From assembly GCF_000307105.1 (NCBI RefSeq), contig NC_018645.1, positions 4,226,001 through 4,290,000 of the forward strand: 64,000 nt of DNA, given 5' to 3'. Position numbers and translations under genes: made by a program. Shown piece by piece: positions 43,916 through 53,445 of the stretch (its first letter is position 1; every line of letters begins with the position of its first letter). The DNA comes from Desulfobacula toluolica Tol2 (lineage in GTDB: Bacteria; Desulfobacterota; Desulfobacteria; Desulfobacterales; Desulfobacteraceae). The notes below the pieces were generated by a model. It saw only the letters and a program-made list of their open reading frames with translations, was not told the DNA's origin and ran no database searches.

Positions 43916-45271
43916 ATGCAAACCAGACTTATATCAACCATAAGAGTACTGCTTTGCTGTGTTCTTTTTTGGGGGTGTGCCGGCAATACCGCCCCGCCCG
44001 TGGTAGATGAGAGCATTATTCAAGAAGCTTCAAAGGGGTTTCACAGATTTGATTTTAAAAAAACTCAACCGGTTGATACCAAAGACTTTGTGAAAAAAGT
44101 GGATAACTTCACGATCATATTTGATCCTTCCGCCTCAATGACAGAGGCGTATACACCGTCCAATGACTGTACTGCCTGCCACATCAATTATCAGGACTCA
44201 GGATTTGCTGAAAACCACGCAATACAAAACGGTGGTATTGAATTTGCCGAACCGGACAAAAAACAATATGCCCTGGAATGCAATCGTTGTCATCACAATT
44301 ATCTGTACAGCAAATTTAAATTTGCCAAAGAACTGGCCAAAAATTTTAATCAATCCATTCCGGATCTGGATTTCACAGGTACCATCAGGACTTTTGGTTA
44401 TCCTGTCTATACCAATTTTGAATATGGAATAAAGGAAAACGACAATACAAAATTTTTGGATTACAAGAAAAATGATTATGCCAGGGCAATAGATAAAATA
44501 TTTGATGCAGACGGTGTCAGTCCCCTTGCCCCCACTTTAAAAGCAACAGAAAAAGACTGGTATAACCACAAGGGAAAAATTGCTGTCATCATCATCAGTG
44601 ACGGTGAGGAAATGGGTGAAAAAGAGTGGCTTGCTGCCCAGGATCTGAAAGCAAAATATGAGGAAGATATCTGTATCTATACCATTCTTATCGGAAAAGA
44701 TCCCACCGGCAAAAAAGTCATGGACAAGATTGCCATGAGTGGACAGTGCGGACTTTCAATCAATGGGGACGATCTGCTGGATAAAGATAAAATGGCACAA
44801 TTTGTTCATGAAATTTTTCTGACCAAGGCCCAGCCCGACAGTGACGGTGACGGGGTGATAGATGACAGGGATGATTGCCCGGGAACAAAGCCGGGTCTCA
44901 AGGTCGATAAAAACGGTTGCTGGGATTTGGTTCTTCAGGCTGAAGTTCTCTTTGACTTTGATCGGTACACCCTCAAACCGGAAGGCATCGCAGCCCTTGA
45001 TCAGGTTGTTGATTTATTAAAAAAGCATCCATTTCTGAACCTGCACATAAGCGGTCACACCGACAATTTCGGCACCATGAAATATAATATCAAACTTTCC
45101 AAACATCGGGCTATAACTGGTCTTGATTACCTGATGAAAAAGGGAATTGATCCCGGAAGACTATCCATTAGCTGGCATTCTTTTTCAATACCAGTGGCCA
45201 CTAATGATACCCCGGAGGGACGTGTACTGAATCGTCGGCTGGAGTTTAAATTCAAAAAACGGTCGGAATAG
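43916..45271 (+). CDS. Lipoprotein with VWA, two CxxCH motifs and OmpA domain
   Basis: A 451-residue envelope protein. A lipobox ends in Cys (LFWGC, residue 21). A von Willebrand A domain starts near residue 60 with the MIDAS-type DPSAS. Inserted directly after it are two heme-c-type motifs, CTACH and CNRCH (about residues 81 and 121). The VWA fold resumes (IAVIIISDGEEMGEKEW). A calcium-binding thrombospondin-3-like segment (DSDGDGVIDDRDDCPG) precedes an OmpA peptidoglycan-binding domain (HISGHTDNFG, NRRLEF). It is placed just before the polysaccharide exporter, so it may anchor or sense at the export site. Heme binding is not proven; AGGAG precedes the ATG. Confidence 0.85.
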   Translation: MQTRLISTIRVLLCCVLFWGCAGNTAPPVVDESIIQEASKGFHRFDFKKTQPVDTKDFVKKVDNFTIIFDPSASMTEAYTPSNDCTACHINYQDSGFAENHAIQNGGIEFAEPDKKQYALECNRCHHNYLYSKFKFAKELAKNFNQSIPDLDFTGTIRTFGYPVYTNFEYGIKENDNTKFLDYKKNDYARAIDKIFDADGVSPLAPTLKATEKDWYNHKGKIAVIIISDGEEMGEKEWLAAQDLKAKYEEDICIYTILIGKDPTGKKVMDKIAMSGQCGLSINGDDLLDKDKMAQFVHEIFLTKAQPDSDGDGVIDDRDDCPGTKPGLKVDKNGCWDLVLQAEVLFDFDRYTLKPEGIAALDQVVDLLKKHPFLNLHISGHTDNFGTMKYNIKLSKHRAITGLDYLMKKGIDPGRLSISWHSFSIPVATNDTPEGRVLNRRLEFKFKKRSE

Positions 45272-45339
45272 CGTAATAATGCTGAACAAAAAATTGAGAC
45301 ACACTTTGGAAACTTATTAAGCTCAATCAGGAGACCAAA

Positions 45340-46377
45340 ATGATCCGAAACTGTGGAACTATTACTACCATCCTATTAATGATTACCATTTGTACTTCCT
45401 GTGCGGGAAAGCCGGAGGTGGGCATTAACAAAGAAACTATTTATGACCGGCCCATGCCCAAGGTGGAGCATGAATATCTGCTTGGCCCAGGTGATGTTCT
45501 GGAAATCGTCTACCATTATACGCCCAGGCCTGACACCAAAACATATGTTTTGTCTGTTGCCGATGTTTTAAAAATTGAATTTGCCTATCACCCTGATATG
45601 AACAGAGAATTGGTTGTAAGACCGGATGGAAATATCACTATGCCTAAAATAGGCGCAGTATATGCATTGGGACTGACACCATTACAACTTCAAGAAAAAA
45701 TCAGGGATATATACGGAAAAGACTTCATTGACCCTATTGTGACAGTTACAATGATTCAATACAACCGGACAATTGATCGCTTGAAAAAAGCAATCACAAC
45801 CTCAGCCCGGGGGCAAAGTAAGCTTTCAGCCGTCAGGCCGGACGGGTATCTGTCCTTTCCCGTCATAAACGATGTCCTGGCTGGGGGAAAAACACTGCCT
45901 GAGGTAAAAGCAATACTTACAAAACAATATCAGGCCCAGGTAGACAATTTGACCATCACGTTAATTTTAAAAGTGATGAAAGCCAATCTGATATATATCC
46001 TGGGGGAGGTATCCAAACCTGATCAATATCTTGTGGATGGAAAGATTACAGTCAGCCAGTTGGTTGCCCGAGCCGGAGGTACCAAGGATACCGCAGAAAA
46101 AAGTACCATACTTGTAATCAGCAGGGATAAAAAAAGAAGGCCGTGGGGCAGATTGGTAAATCTTGAAAAAATTTTATATGATGCAGACCTGAGTCAGGAT
46201 TTAACATTACATCAATATGATATCGTATATGTTCCAAAATCAGCAATTGCACGCAGGAACCTGTTTGTTGATCAATATATAAACAAAATGATTCCCACAT
46301 CCTTGATTGGCCCATATGAGCTGGGAGGAACTGCTTTTGACGGGAGCTTGATTCAAACCAATCCCATTATAAAATAA
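45340..46377 (+). CDS. Wza-like polysaccharide export lipoprotein
   Basis: A 345-residue outer-membrane polysaccharide exporter. A lipoprotein signal (TSCAGKPE, Cys at about residue 22) is followed by two polysaccharide-export segments (YLLGPGDVLEIVYHY, then VADVLKIEFAYHPDMNRELVVRPDGNITMP) and SLBB-type domains (YILGEVSKPDQYLVDGKITVSQLVARAGG). The first export motif is partly duplicated. AGGAG precedes the ATG. The operon order exporter, chain-length protein, ATPase is the usual Wza-Wzc arrangement. Confidence 0.9.
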   Translation: MIRNCGTITTILLMITICTSCAGKPEVGINKETIYDRPMPKVEHEYLLGPGDVLEIVYHYTPRPDTKTYVLSVADVLKIEFAYHPDMNRELVVRPDGNITMPKIGAVYALGLTPLQLQEKIRDIYGKDFIDPIVTVTMIQYNRTIDRLKKAITTSARGQSKLSAVRPDGYLSFPVINDVLAGGKTLPEVKAILTKQYQAQVDNLTITLILKVMKANLIYILGEVSKPDQYLVDGKITVSQLVARAGGTKDTAEKSTILVISRDKKRRPWGRLVNLEKILYDADLSQDLTLHQYDIVYVPKSAIARRNLFVDQYINKMIPTSLIGPYELGGTAFDGSLIQTNPIIK

Positions 46378-46403
46378 AAACTATAGGAACTAAGGAATAC
46401 TAA

Positions 46404-47840
46404 ATGGCCATCAGAACATTAAAAACATCCCGAGATTTTGTACGAATATGGTTCTACTGGAAAAAACAAGCTATTTTCATATTCTGCCTTATTGTTATTT
46501 CAATATGTTTTTATTCGTTTACTCAAACCCCTCGGTATGAAGCTACCACAAAACTTATGGTTCTACCTAAATCCGCTGGTGAATTGGTTGTTTCGCCGGG
46601 AAACGACTCTCGACAATATCTTTCAAGCCCGGTCAGTAACCAAGATATAAACACTGAAATTGAATTAATCAGAAGCGATGTTGTCATAAACCTCACAGCG
46701 CAGTTTTACAGCCAAACTGATGTGAATACTGCAGAACTATTCTTAGATAAAAAAAAGGGTTGGCTTAACAGCCTGATTCCTTCTGAAAAGCCTTTAACAG
46801 ATGATGTAAAAAGAACAAAATCAATATTAAGCTCTTTGGATGTTGAATCTAGTATAAGTTCCAATATCCTATCGGTTTACCTGAAATCTCCTTTTCAAGA
46901 AAAAGTTGCCGACTTACTGAACAAACACATCGAATTCTATCTGATGCATCGAAAAAAAACACTTTCATTGGGAGATACAGAAGCTTTCTATGAAGAACAA
47001 AAAGAATATTATGCAATGCAACTGGAAGATGCCATCAAAAAAAAGAAAAAATTTAATAGCCAATGGAATATTGTTAATATGGAAACTCAGACTACCGCAA
47101 ATCTTCAGCTGATATCAACTTTTCAGACCGAGTTGAAAAACCTTGAGATAGCCTTGGGAGAGAATGAAGCCAAGATGAAAATGCTGGAAGATGGTCTTCA
47201 AATCCAAGGCGATAATTTCATTATTTCCAAAGAGATGCGGGGCATGCCTATCATCTCTGAACTGGCAAGGGGGCTGGTACCGCTTTTAATCAAACGAACT
47301 GAAATCAGTAAAACCTTTACCAAACAAAGCAGAGAATATCAGCAGATTGATGATCAGATCAAAATGCTTCGACAGGAAATCAAAAATGAAGGGCTTAACG
47401 CTGCAAAAACTGATAGAATAGAAATCAAGACACTTAAAGTACGTATTGAACTGCTTAAAAATAAAATTACTAATTTAAAAAAACAATCAAAAGAATTCCA
47501 ACTAAAAACCGAAGAACACAAAGCTCTTGAGTTGGATGTAGAACTTGCCAGAAATAATTTTTTATTGTATGGAGAAAAAAAGGAAAATTCAAGATTGTTT
47601 GCAAAGCGCAATGACAGCAACCTGTCAAATGTGGTAGTCCTTGAAGCGGCAAGTACTCCATTAAGGCAGAAATCACCTAACAAACTGCTTGCACTGGAGG
47701 TGTCTATATTTTTAGGTTTGTTTGCAGCCCTTATACTGCCATTCCTGCTGGAAACACTTGATCATAAATTAAAGACAACCGATGACATTGAAAATATTCT
47801 ATCCTTGCCTGTAGTTTGTTCATACAGTGAAGTAAAATAA
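46404..47840 (+). CDS. Wzz/Wzc-type polysaccharide co-polymerase (GNVR), no kinase
   Basis: A 478-residue inner-membrane chain-length regulator with transmembrane helices near residues 23-42 and 433-455. Between them lies a long periplasmic coiled coil (about 190-400). The N-terminal part has the Wzz-type YEATTKLMVLP. The protein stops shortly after the second helix, so the tyrosine-kinase domain is supplied by the next gene, as in CapA/CapB pairs. AAGGAAT precedes the ATG. Confidence 0.9.
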   Translation: MAIRTLKTSRDFVRIWFYWKKQAIFIFCLIVISICFYSFTQTPRYEATTKLMVLPKSAGELVVSPGNDSRQYLSSPVSNQDINTEIELIRSDVVINLTAQFYSQTDVNTAELFLDKKKGWLNSLIPSEKPLTDDVKRTKSILSSLDVESSISSNILSVYLKSPFQEKVADLLNKHIEFYLMHRKKTLSLGDTEAFYEEQKEYYAMQLEDAIKKKKKFNSQWNIVNMETQTTANLQLISTFQTELKNLEIALGENEAKMKMLEDGLQIQGDNFIISKEMRGMPIISELARGLVPLLIKRTEISKTFTKQSREYQQIDDQIKMLRQEIKNEGLNAAKTDRIEIKTLKVRIELLKNKITNLKKQSKEFQLKTEEHKALELDVELARNNFLLYGEKKENSRLFAKRNDSNLSNVVVLEAASTPLRQKSPNKLLALEVSIFLGLFAALILPFLLETLDHKLKTTDDIENILSLPVVCSYSEVK

Positions 47841-47918
47841 ACCATGATTTTTTGTTATCATGGTTATTAATATATTTAAATATAAATTACATTTGGATGC
47901 CTATAAACAGGGGATGTT

Positions 47919-48848
47919 ATGACAGATACAAATTCATTTGCTGAGCAATTCATGAAAAATAGCTCAAGTGGAAAAAAAGGCAGACAAAAATCAGAGAAGT
48001 ACAGCAAAGATTTTTCTCAAGCAGCTCCAGTGGAAAAAATAGCTCAAACTACCGATGTTCAGGATGTTCTGATAAATCAACTAAAGCCTAAAAAAGAGTT
48101 GCGGCAATCCGTTGTCTCAGAAACAAATGAAGAAGAACTAATTAATGAAGATCCCATATTTGAAAATAATGTTGTTAAGGATGCAAATAAAGATTTTTCT
48201 GCATGGCGTTTTCTTAATCTGAAAAATAAAAAACAAACTGGGGATCTGTACAAAAAAATTTTGTTTTTCAATAAAAAAAATACTTTTAAAGTATTTAACT
48301 TCGTCAGCAGCCGAAGCAAAGAAGGCGTTTCCACCATTCTTGCTAATCTGGCATATTATGCAAACTCTCAAACAGCAAAAAAAAATATTTTGATCATTGA
48401 TACCAATTTACAATCCCCGAAACTGCACAGTATTTTTAAAATCCCTGAAAATTCCCCTGGACTTATTAATATTTTTTACAATAAAACAAAAGTTCGTCAG
48501 GCCATTATTCAGGTAAGCCCGTGCATTTCCGTCCTTACCTGCGGTAACATTAAGAACACACCGTCCAATAATATAGATCAGGAAAGTTTTAGTAAATTAA
48601 TTGATTATTGCAAACACTTATATGATTATATCTTTATTGACTGTCCGCCTGTTCTTAGCTCCCCTGATTCCTTATCCATAGCTCCGGTGGCGGATATTAC
48701 ATTTTTAATAATACAGTCTGCACAAGTGCAAAAACCCGTTGTGGAAAAAACAAAATCTCTTTTACAAAACGATGAATGCAAAATTGGTGGTGTAGTACTC
48801 AATAGCGTCAAACAGGTTATTCCCGGCTGGGTATACAAATTTATATAA
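47919..48848 (+). CDS. CpsD/CapB-like BY-kinase ATPase with degenerate P-loop
   Basis: A 309-residue protein. The first 110 residues are charged and likely disordered. The rest resembles bacterial tyrosine kinases partnered with Wzz-like proteins: SSRSKEGVST in place of the Walker A S-x-x-x-x-E-G-K-[ST]-T, the Walker A' region ILIIDTNLQSPKLH (normally D-x-D-x-R-x-P), and Walker B YIFIDCPPVLSSPD. The Walker Lys is replaced by Val, and no C-terminal Tyr cluster is present, so phosphorylation activity is doubtful. The stop codon overlaps the edge of a copy of the dispersed repeat. Confidence 0.82.
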   Translation: MTDTNSFAEQFMKNSSSGKKGRQKSEKYSKDFSQAAPVEKIAQTTDVQDVLINQLKPKKELRQSVVSETNEEELINEDPIFENNVVKDANKDFSAWRFLNLKNKKQTGDLYKKILFFNKKNTFKVFNFVSSRSKEGVSTILANLAYYANSQTAKKNILIIDTNLQSPKLHSIFKIPENSPGLINIFYNKTKVRQAIIQVSPCISVLTCGNIKNTPSNNIDQESFSKLIDYCKHLYDYIFIDCPPVLSSPDSLSIAPVADITFLIIQSAQVQKPVVEKTKSLLQNDECKIGGVVLNSVKQVIPGWVYKFI

Positions 48849-48938
48849 CTGCCACGGGCAGACTTTGTCTTTCAGCCATGTTTGCCTACAAAAAAGATTG
48901 AAAGTCTCTGTATGAATTTTTTTAAGACTTTCATATAA
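48845..48938 (-). repeat. Dispersed ~90-bp structured repeat, copy D
   Basis: Minus-strand copy filling most of the gap between the BY-kinase-like gene and the polymerase-like gene. It reads ATATGAAAGTCTTAAAAAAA at one end and CTGCCCGTGGCAGTTATAT at the other, with GAAAGTCT / AGACTTTC arms (8 bp) and the CTGCC-CGT-GGCAG hairpin. One extra base breaks the frame that is open in copies B and C. Confidence 0.78.
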
Positions 48939-48958
48939 AATATATACTACATGATGAA

Positions 48959-50266
48959 ATGCTTAAACTATTAATTTATTTACTCATATTAAGTTTGTTT
49001 GTTTTGGATTGGCTCTATCTGGAACATGGTATTGGTATCAGACAGATGACATGGTTCCCAGAATTTATTTCCATAATCGTTGCCGTTTCAATCCCATTTA
49101 TGACTGCCATTAACAAGCAAACACATATACCCATTAAATATATTCTCTTGATCGGTATCTATCTGGCACATATAATTATCGGCTTTTTGTTAAATGATGT
49201 GAATGGTTGGGTCATCCTGTCAGGGATGAGAATTTATACGAAATTTATTCCAATTTTTTTAGTTATGTTAATCTTTACGTCTGTTGAAGAGGATGTCAAA
49301 AAAATAATCTGGCTTGTGTTTATTCTTTCAATGCTCCAATTCCCAATTGTCGTCTGGCAACGTTTTGTTCTTTTTGCAACATCAATTTCCGGAGATCCCA
49401 TGGGAGGGACTGTGGGCCACTCCGCATCAGGTGTATTGTCAATCTATTTACTGATTATTATTTCTTTTCTTGTCTCTTTTTATTTTAAAGGGATAATTTC
49501 ACTGCCTTTCTTTTTACTATCATTAGCAGCATCCTTTATTCCAACAACTTTGAATGAAACCAAAATAACCTTTATTTTATTACCGATTGCCTTTATTTTT
49601 CCTGCCATGTTTATTAAAGCTAAACGAAAAACCATATTGCAGGTCATACTGGTGTTATTCATTTTTGCCTCTTCATTTATTGTATTGCGAGGAATTTATA
49701 ATCATTTTCAGCAAAAAAGATGGGGGTATGGTATTGAAACTTTTGTGATGACACCCGGAAGATTAGAAGGTTATAGCAAAATGCGTATTGATCCTATCAA
49801 GCATTCTTTTAGCAACGCGGTTAAAGATATCAGATTTCTGTTTTTTGGACGTGGTGCGGGAAACGTATCAGAAGGGTTTACAAAAAAGCTGAGTGGGAAG
49901 TATATAAAAGAAGGCGAATTTTATATGGTAGGCCGTGTTTCATTCCCAAAAATGATTTGGGAAATTGGGATATTGGGTACATTTATATTTTTTATGTTTC
50001 CTTTCTTTATTTTTATAGACGCAGCCAGGTTATGCAGGAAAGAAGGATTGTCAAGTGCTTTTTCTTTGGGTATGCTCAGTTTTTCTGTTCTATTTTCACT
50101 ATCAATGTTCTATACATTCACAATGGACTCAAACCTGCTTATATATTTATTTTTTCTATCTGCCGGGTATATTGCCAAACAGCATGCATTTCAAGAAACG
50201 ACAGTAAAACATCACTCTAATGCCCTATACGATGAAAGCAAACTGGGAACTTCATGTTTCCATTGA
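48959..50266 (+). CDS. O-antigen ligase/polymerase-like membrane protein
   Basis: A 435-residue protein with about ten to twelve hydrophobic segments and a large loop (about residues 255-320) before the last helices. This layout fits Wzy-type polymerases and O-antigen ligases, which assemble or transfer polysaccharide repeat units at the periplasmic face. Sequence motifs are weak in this family, so the call rests on topology and place in the operon. Its 3' end overlaps by 55 bases the 3' end of the opposite-strand glycosyltransferase. Confidence 0.75.
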   Translation: MLKLLIYLLILSLFVLDWLYLEHGIGIRQMTWFPEFISIIVAVSIPFMTAINKQTHIPIKYILLIGIYLAHIIIGFLLNDVNGWVILSGMRIYTKFIPIFLVMLIFTSVEEDVKKIIWLVFILSMLQFPIVVWQRFVLFATSISGDPMGGTVGHSASGVLSIYLLIIISFLVSFYFKGIISLPFFLLSLAASFIPTTLNETKITFILLPIAFIFPAMFIKAKRKTILQVILVLFIFASSFIVLRGIYNHFQQKRWGYGIETFVMTPGRLEGYSKMRIDPIKHSFSNAVKDIRFLFFGRGAGNVSEGFTKKLSGKYIKEGEFYMVGRVSFPKMIWEIGILGTFIFFMFPFFIFIDAARLCRKEGLSSAFSLGMLSFSVLFSLSMFYTFTMDSNLLIYLFFLSAGYIAKQHAFQETTVKHHSNALYDESKLGTSCFH

Positions 50267-51386
50267 AGACTGGAAACAACTCTTGTTCGACCATAGTCCC
50301 CCATTTTTTTCCCCATTTCAGGATTATCTATAATTTCAACCAGCTTATCAATTAAGGATTTATGATTATTGGGCTCAGCATAAAGGGAGGCTTCCTGTGC
50401 TGAAAACCTGCCCTCAGTCATTTCAAACTGAACAATGGGCTTGCCAAGGGCCATATACTCCATAATTTTGTTCATGGTGGATTTATCGTTCATTTCATTT
50501 ACAATGTCGGGGTTGACACAGACATCAGCCGTACTTAAAATTTCCATCAAAACCGCATCCGATACCCGTCCTGTAAATGTCACATAAACCTCAATTTTGA
50601 GCTTGTGTGCAATGGATTTAAGCATACCAAGTTCTGTCCCCCCCCCACAAGGACAAAATGGATATCATCTCTCTTTAATTCATGCACCAGATAAAAAATA
50701 CCACTTAAAAGATAATCAAGCCCTTCCTGGGCTCCCATAACACCAACATACCCCACTAAAAATTTCCTGCCGCTTTTCCATTTATCGTTCACAGGCGTTT
50801 TTTTGGTCCTTTTTAAATCCGGCCCGCTTCTTACGATATAAACATTTTCAGGTTTCATGCCGCCCCTTTTTATGGCAATAGTCCTATAAGACTCATTAGT
50901 TGCAATAGAAATATCAGCTACTTGAAAAGTCAACTTTTCCCATAAAAGCATCAGCTTATAAAACAGATCTTTTTTCCCGAATTTCGCAAGATACAGCTCC
51001 GGGTTGATATCATGATGATCGAATAAAAATTTCTTTTTCAAAAAGAATTTAAAAAAAGCACCTATAAGAAAGATATTATCCGGAGGATTACATGCATGGA
51101 TGACATCGAAACCATGCTTTAAAAAAATTTTTAATGACAGCACAAACTGATAGCTCAATGCCGATGAATACTCAATCAGATATCCCAAAACCCCCTTACC
51201 CTCCATGGGAAGCGGATGGCGGTAGATATGAATTCCATCAATGATTTCATATTTTGTCATATAGCCTTTCATTGCAGGACATATAATGACAACTGAATGC
51301 CCATTACGTTTCAAAGTTGTTGCTTCCTGCCATACCCTTCTGTCAAAGGGAACGGGAAGATTTTCTACAATTATTAATATTTTCAT
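50212..51386 (-). CDS. GT4 glycosyltransferase, frameshifted at a G9 tract
   Basis: Two overlapping frames make one glycosyltransferase of about 390 residues. The first (51386-50580) has the N-terminal domain: VENLPVPFDRRVWQEATTL, DVIHACNPPDN, LFDHHDINPEL and, at the domain junction, VGYVGVMGAQEGLDYLL. The second (to 50212) has the acceptor end of the GT4 fold: VTFTGRVSD, ADVCVNPD, MEYMALGKPIVQF. The switch falls at nine consecutive G (50638-50646 on the complement); ten G would restore VGGGTELGML. It may be phase-variable, genuinely broken or a homopolymer error. It lies seven bases downstream of the algD-type gene. Confidence 0.85.
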
Positions 51387-51392
51387 ATACGT

Positions 51393-52706
51393 TTACCAGC
51401 AAAGTCCTTTATAAAGTCCGGTACTGTTTCTTCCTTTAACGGCGCGCACAAGATCTATAATTTTCTGATTCTCTTTTGCCCTTGCCATAACATCCTTGAA
51501 TTCAGACGAATCATTTCCGATTACAATAGTCTGAGCATGTTGGAGTACCTCATCCATTGTTTTCACCATCAATTTTGCAATATGTGGAATCCTGTTAAAT
51601 ATAAAATCCTTGTTCGCACCAACTAAAGCGGCAAGATTCACATTTTTATCATACACCTTTATGTCATAACCTTTTCCAAGAAGCCGTTCAATCATCTCCA
51701 CAACCGGACTTTCCCTTAAATCATCCGTACCCGCCTTGAAACTAAACCCCAGAAAACCGATCTGGCGATTATCTTCTTCCATGACCATGCGTAATCCATT
51801 TTCAATATGTAAATTATTGCTCGGTAAAATGGAATTTAATATGGGAAGATCAATATCCAAAGATTTCCCTTTATATGTCAGGGCTCGAACATCTTTTGGC
51901 AGACAGGAGCCGCCAAAGGCAAATCCGGGCTTTAGGTAATATGGAGATATATTGAGCTTTTCATCACTGCAAAAGATATCCATAACATCATGACTGTCCA
52001 CCCCAAGGGCTTTGCAGATATTACCCACTTCATTTCCAAATCCCACCTTGAGGGCATGCCAGACATTATCCACATATTTTACCATCTCAGCCACCTCAAT
52101 AACGGTTCTGATAACAGGGCAGCCCAGATTTTGATAAATAGATGCCAAAAGGTCTCCACTGATGCAATCCGTCTCACCGATAACGGTTTTGGGCGGATTA
52201 TAAAAATCATAAACTGCTGTTCCTTCCCTTAAAAATTCTGGATTATTGCATACGCCGAAATCCCGCCCGGCAAATTTACCGGAACTTTTCTCAAGGGTTG
52301 GAATAACAATATTCCTGATGGTACCGGGAAGTATAGTGCTTCTGATAACCACAACATGGCGTGACGATTTATGCTTTATCGACTCACCAATATGTTCACA
52401 AACTCTTTGCACATAGTGCGTATTCAGATCCCCGTTTGCGTGACTGGGAGTTCCAACACATACAAGGGACAGTTCGCTTTTTTCAATAGCATTGGATGCA
52501 GACGTTGTTGCAGTCAATCGACCATCGGAAACAACGGTTTTTATAATTGCCCCGATATCCTTTTCAATAATCGGTGTTTCTCCCCTATTTATCATGTTGA
52601 CTTTGGCATCAACCGGATCAACACCCACTACCTTATGACCATTTTTTGCAAGACACGCCGCAGTAACAGCACCAACATATCCAAGTCCAAAAATACTTAT
52701 CTTCAT
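51393..52706 (-). CDS. GDP-mannose/UDP-glucose 6-dehydrogenase family, AlgD-like
   Basis: About 437 residues. An NAD-dependent nucleotide-sugar dehydrogenase that oxidises the C6 hydroxyl to a uronic acid in two steps. It has the Rossmann motif IFGLGYVGAVTAACLA, NNPEFLREGTAVYDF, the Lys of EMVKYVDNVWHALKVGFGNE, catalytic Cys in GGSCLPKDVRAL and C-terminal FSFKAGTDDLRESPVVEM. Details fit GDP-mannose dehydrogenase (AlgD) better than UDP-glucose dehydrogenase, but the substrate is inferred. The frame starts at 52724; AGAGGGA precedes the paired ATGs at 52709/52706. Confidence 0.9.
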   Translation of the reverse strand: MKISIFGLGYVGAVTAACLAKNGHKVVGVDPVDAKVNMINRGETPIIEKDIGAIIKTVVSDGRLTATTSASNAIEKSELSLVCVGTPSHANGDLNTHYVQRVCEHIGESIKHKSSRHVVVIRSTILPGTIRNIVIPTLEKSSGKFAGRDFGVCNNPEFLREGTAVYDFYNPPKTVIGETDCISGDLLASIYQNLGCPVIRTVIEVAEMVKYVDNVWHALKVGFGNEVGNICKALGVDSHDVMDIFCSDEKLNISPYYLKPGFAFGGSCLPKDVRALTYKGKSLDIDLPILNSILPSNNLHIENGLRMVMEEDNRQIGFLGFSFKAGTDDLRESPVVEMIERLLGKGYDIKVYDKNVNLAALVGANKDFIFNRIPHIAKLMVKTMDEVLQHAQTIVIGNDSSEFKDVMARAKENQKIIDLVRAVKGRNSTGLYKGLCW

Positions 52707-52796
52707 CATTCCCTCTACTACCAATAATGTTAACGTAACAAGCTGCCGTGATCAGATACTTTTTTCCCTATGCGCTAAGTACCTATACAATAGTTT

Positions 52797-53048
52797 TTAC
52801 GCCCATGTAAAAACAGATATTACTGATGTCATTGCCATATTAAAATTAAGATAGGTAAAAATTTTAGTCCACCTACTTAGTATCTGCTGATTTTCTTTCA
52901 GGTAATCTTTGAAATACCCATGAAGACTCTGATACAACACCGTCGCTTTTTTCTTAAGACGCCCTTTGCTTAATTCTTTTACATTTTCTAAGGTCAGTTC
53001 ACCGTCGGTACATAATAGATTGATGAGGTTAGTGCCAGTCAAACCAAA
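52797..53048 (-). pseudogene. IS110-family transposase remnant, part downstream of IS66
   Basis: In the minus frame this encodes TGTNLINLLCTDGELTLENV and GRLKKKATVLYQSLHGYFKD, resembling the central region of IS110 transposases. The catalytic C-terminal part is missing. Its upstream part lies beyond the IS66 element, and removing IS66 together with one 8-bp target copy restores a continuous frame (SIASDLFGLTGTNLINL). Confidence 0.75.
53041..53048. repeat. Target-site duplication of IS66, left copy
   Basis: AAACCAAA directly abuts the left terminal repeat. The identical octamer lies at 55404-55411 after the right end. Eight bases is the usual duplication for IS66-family elements. Confidence 0.92.
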
Positions 53049-53124
53049 GTAAGCGGTAATTAAACCCCATCTACTAAGGCCTCCAGATTTCGCTTAATAT
53101 CTCTTCTCAAAAAGGAGGTGTGTA

Positions 53125-53445
53125 TTGAGCAAATCGTGGAAGAAAATAAACGAAGAAAAGGCAATATTCTGGAAAACACATATCGATCAATGGACTGAAT
53201 CCCGCCTGTCCCAAATAGAGTACTGCCGCCAGAATGGCCTGAGGCCGAACAGGTTCACCTATTGGAAGATTAAATTCGGTAAACCAAATCAGCCCACAGG
53301 ACTGGTTCAGGTTCCTGTGCCGACTCACTTTTGTCAAGCAGGGCTAAAACTGAATATAGGCCGGGAACTGCAAGTGGAAATCCCTGACGGTTTTAAGAAA
53401 GAAACCCTTGAGCAGGTGCTTTCTGTATTGAAGGCTGTCCAATGA
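53125..53445 (+). CDS. tnpA: IS66 accessory protein TnpA
   Basis: A 106-residue accessory protein of IS66 elements. The N-terminus carries a small helix-turn-helix-like region (ESRLSQIEYCRQNGLRPNRFTYWKIKF). It starts at TTG with a strong AAGGAGG nine bases before it. The stop overlaps the tnpB start (ATGA), so translation is coupled. Confidence 0.88.
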   Translation: MSKSWKKINEEKAIFWKTHIDQWTESRLSQIEYCRQNGLRPNRFTYWKIKFGKPNQPTGLVQVPVPTHFCQAGLKLNIGRELQVEIPDGFKKETLEQVLSVLKAVQ

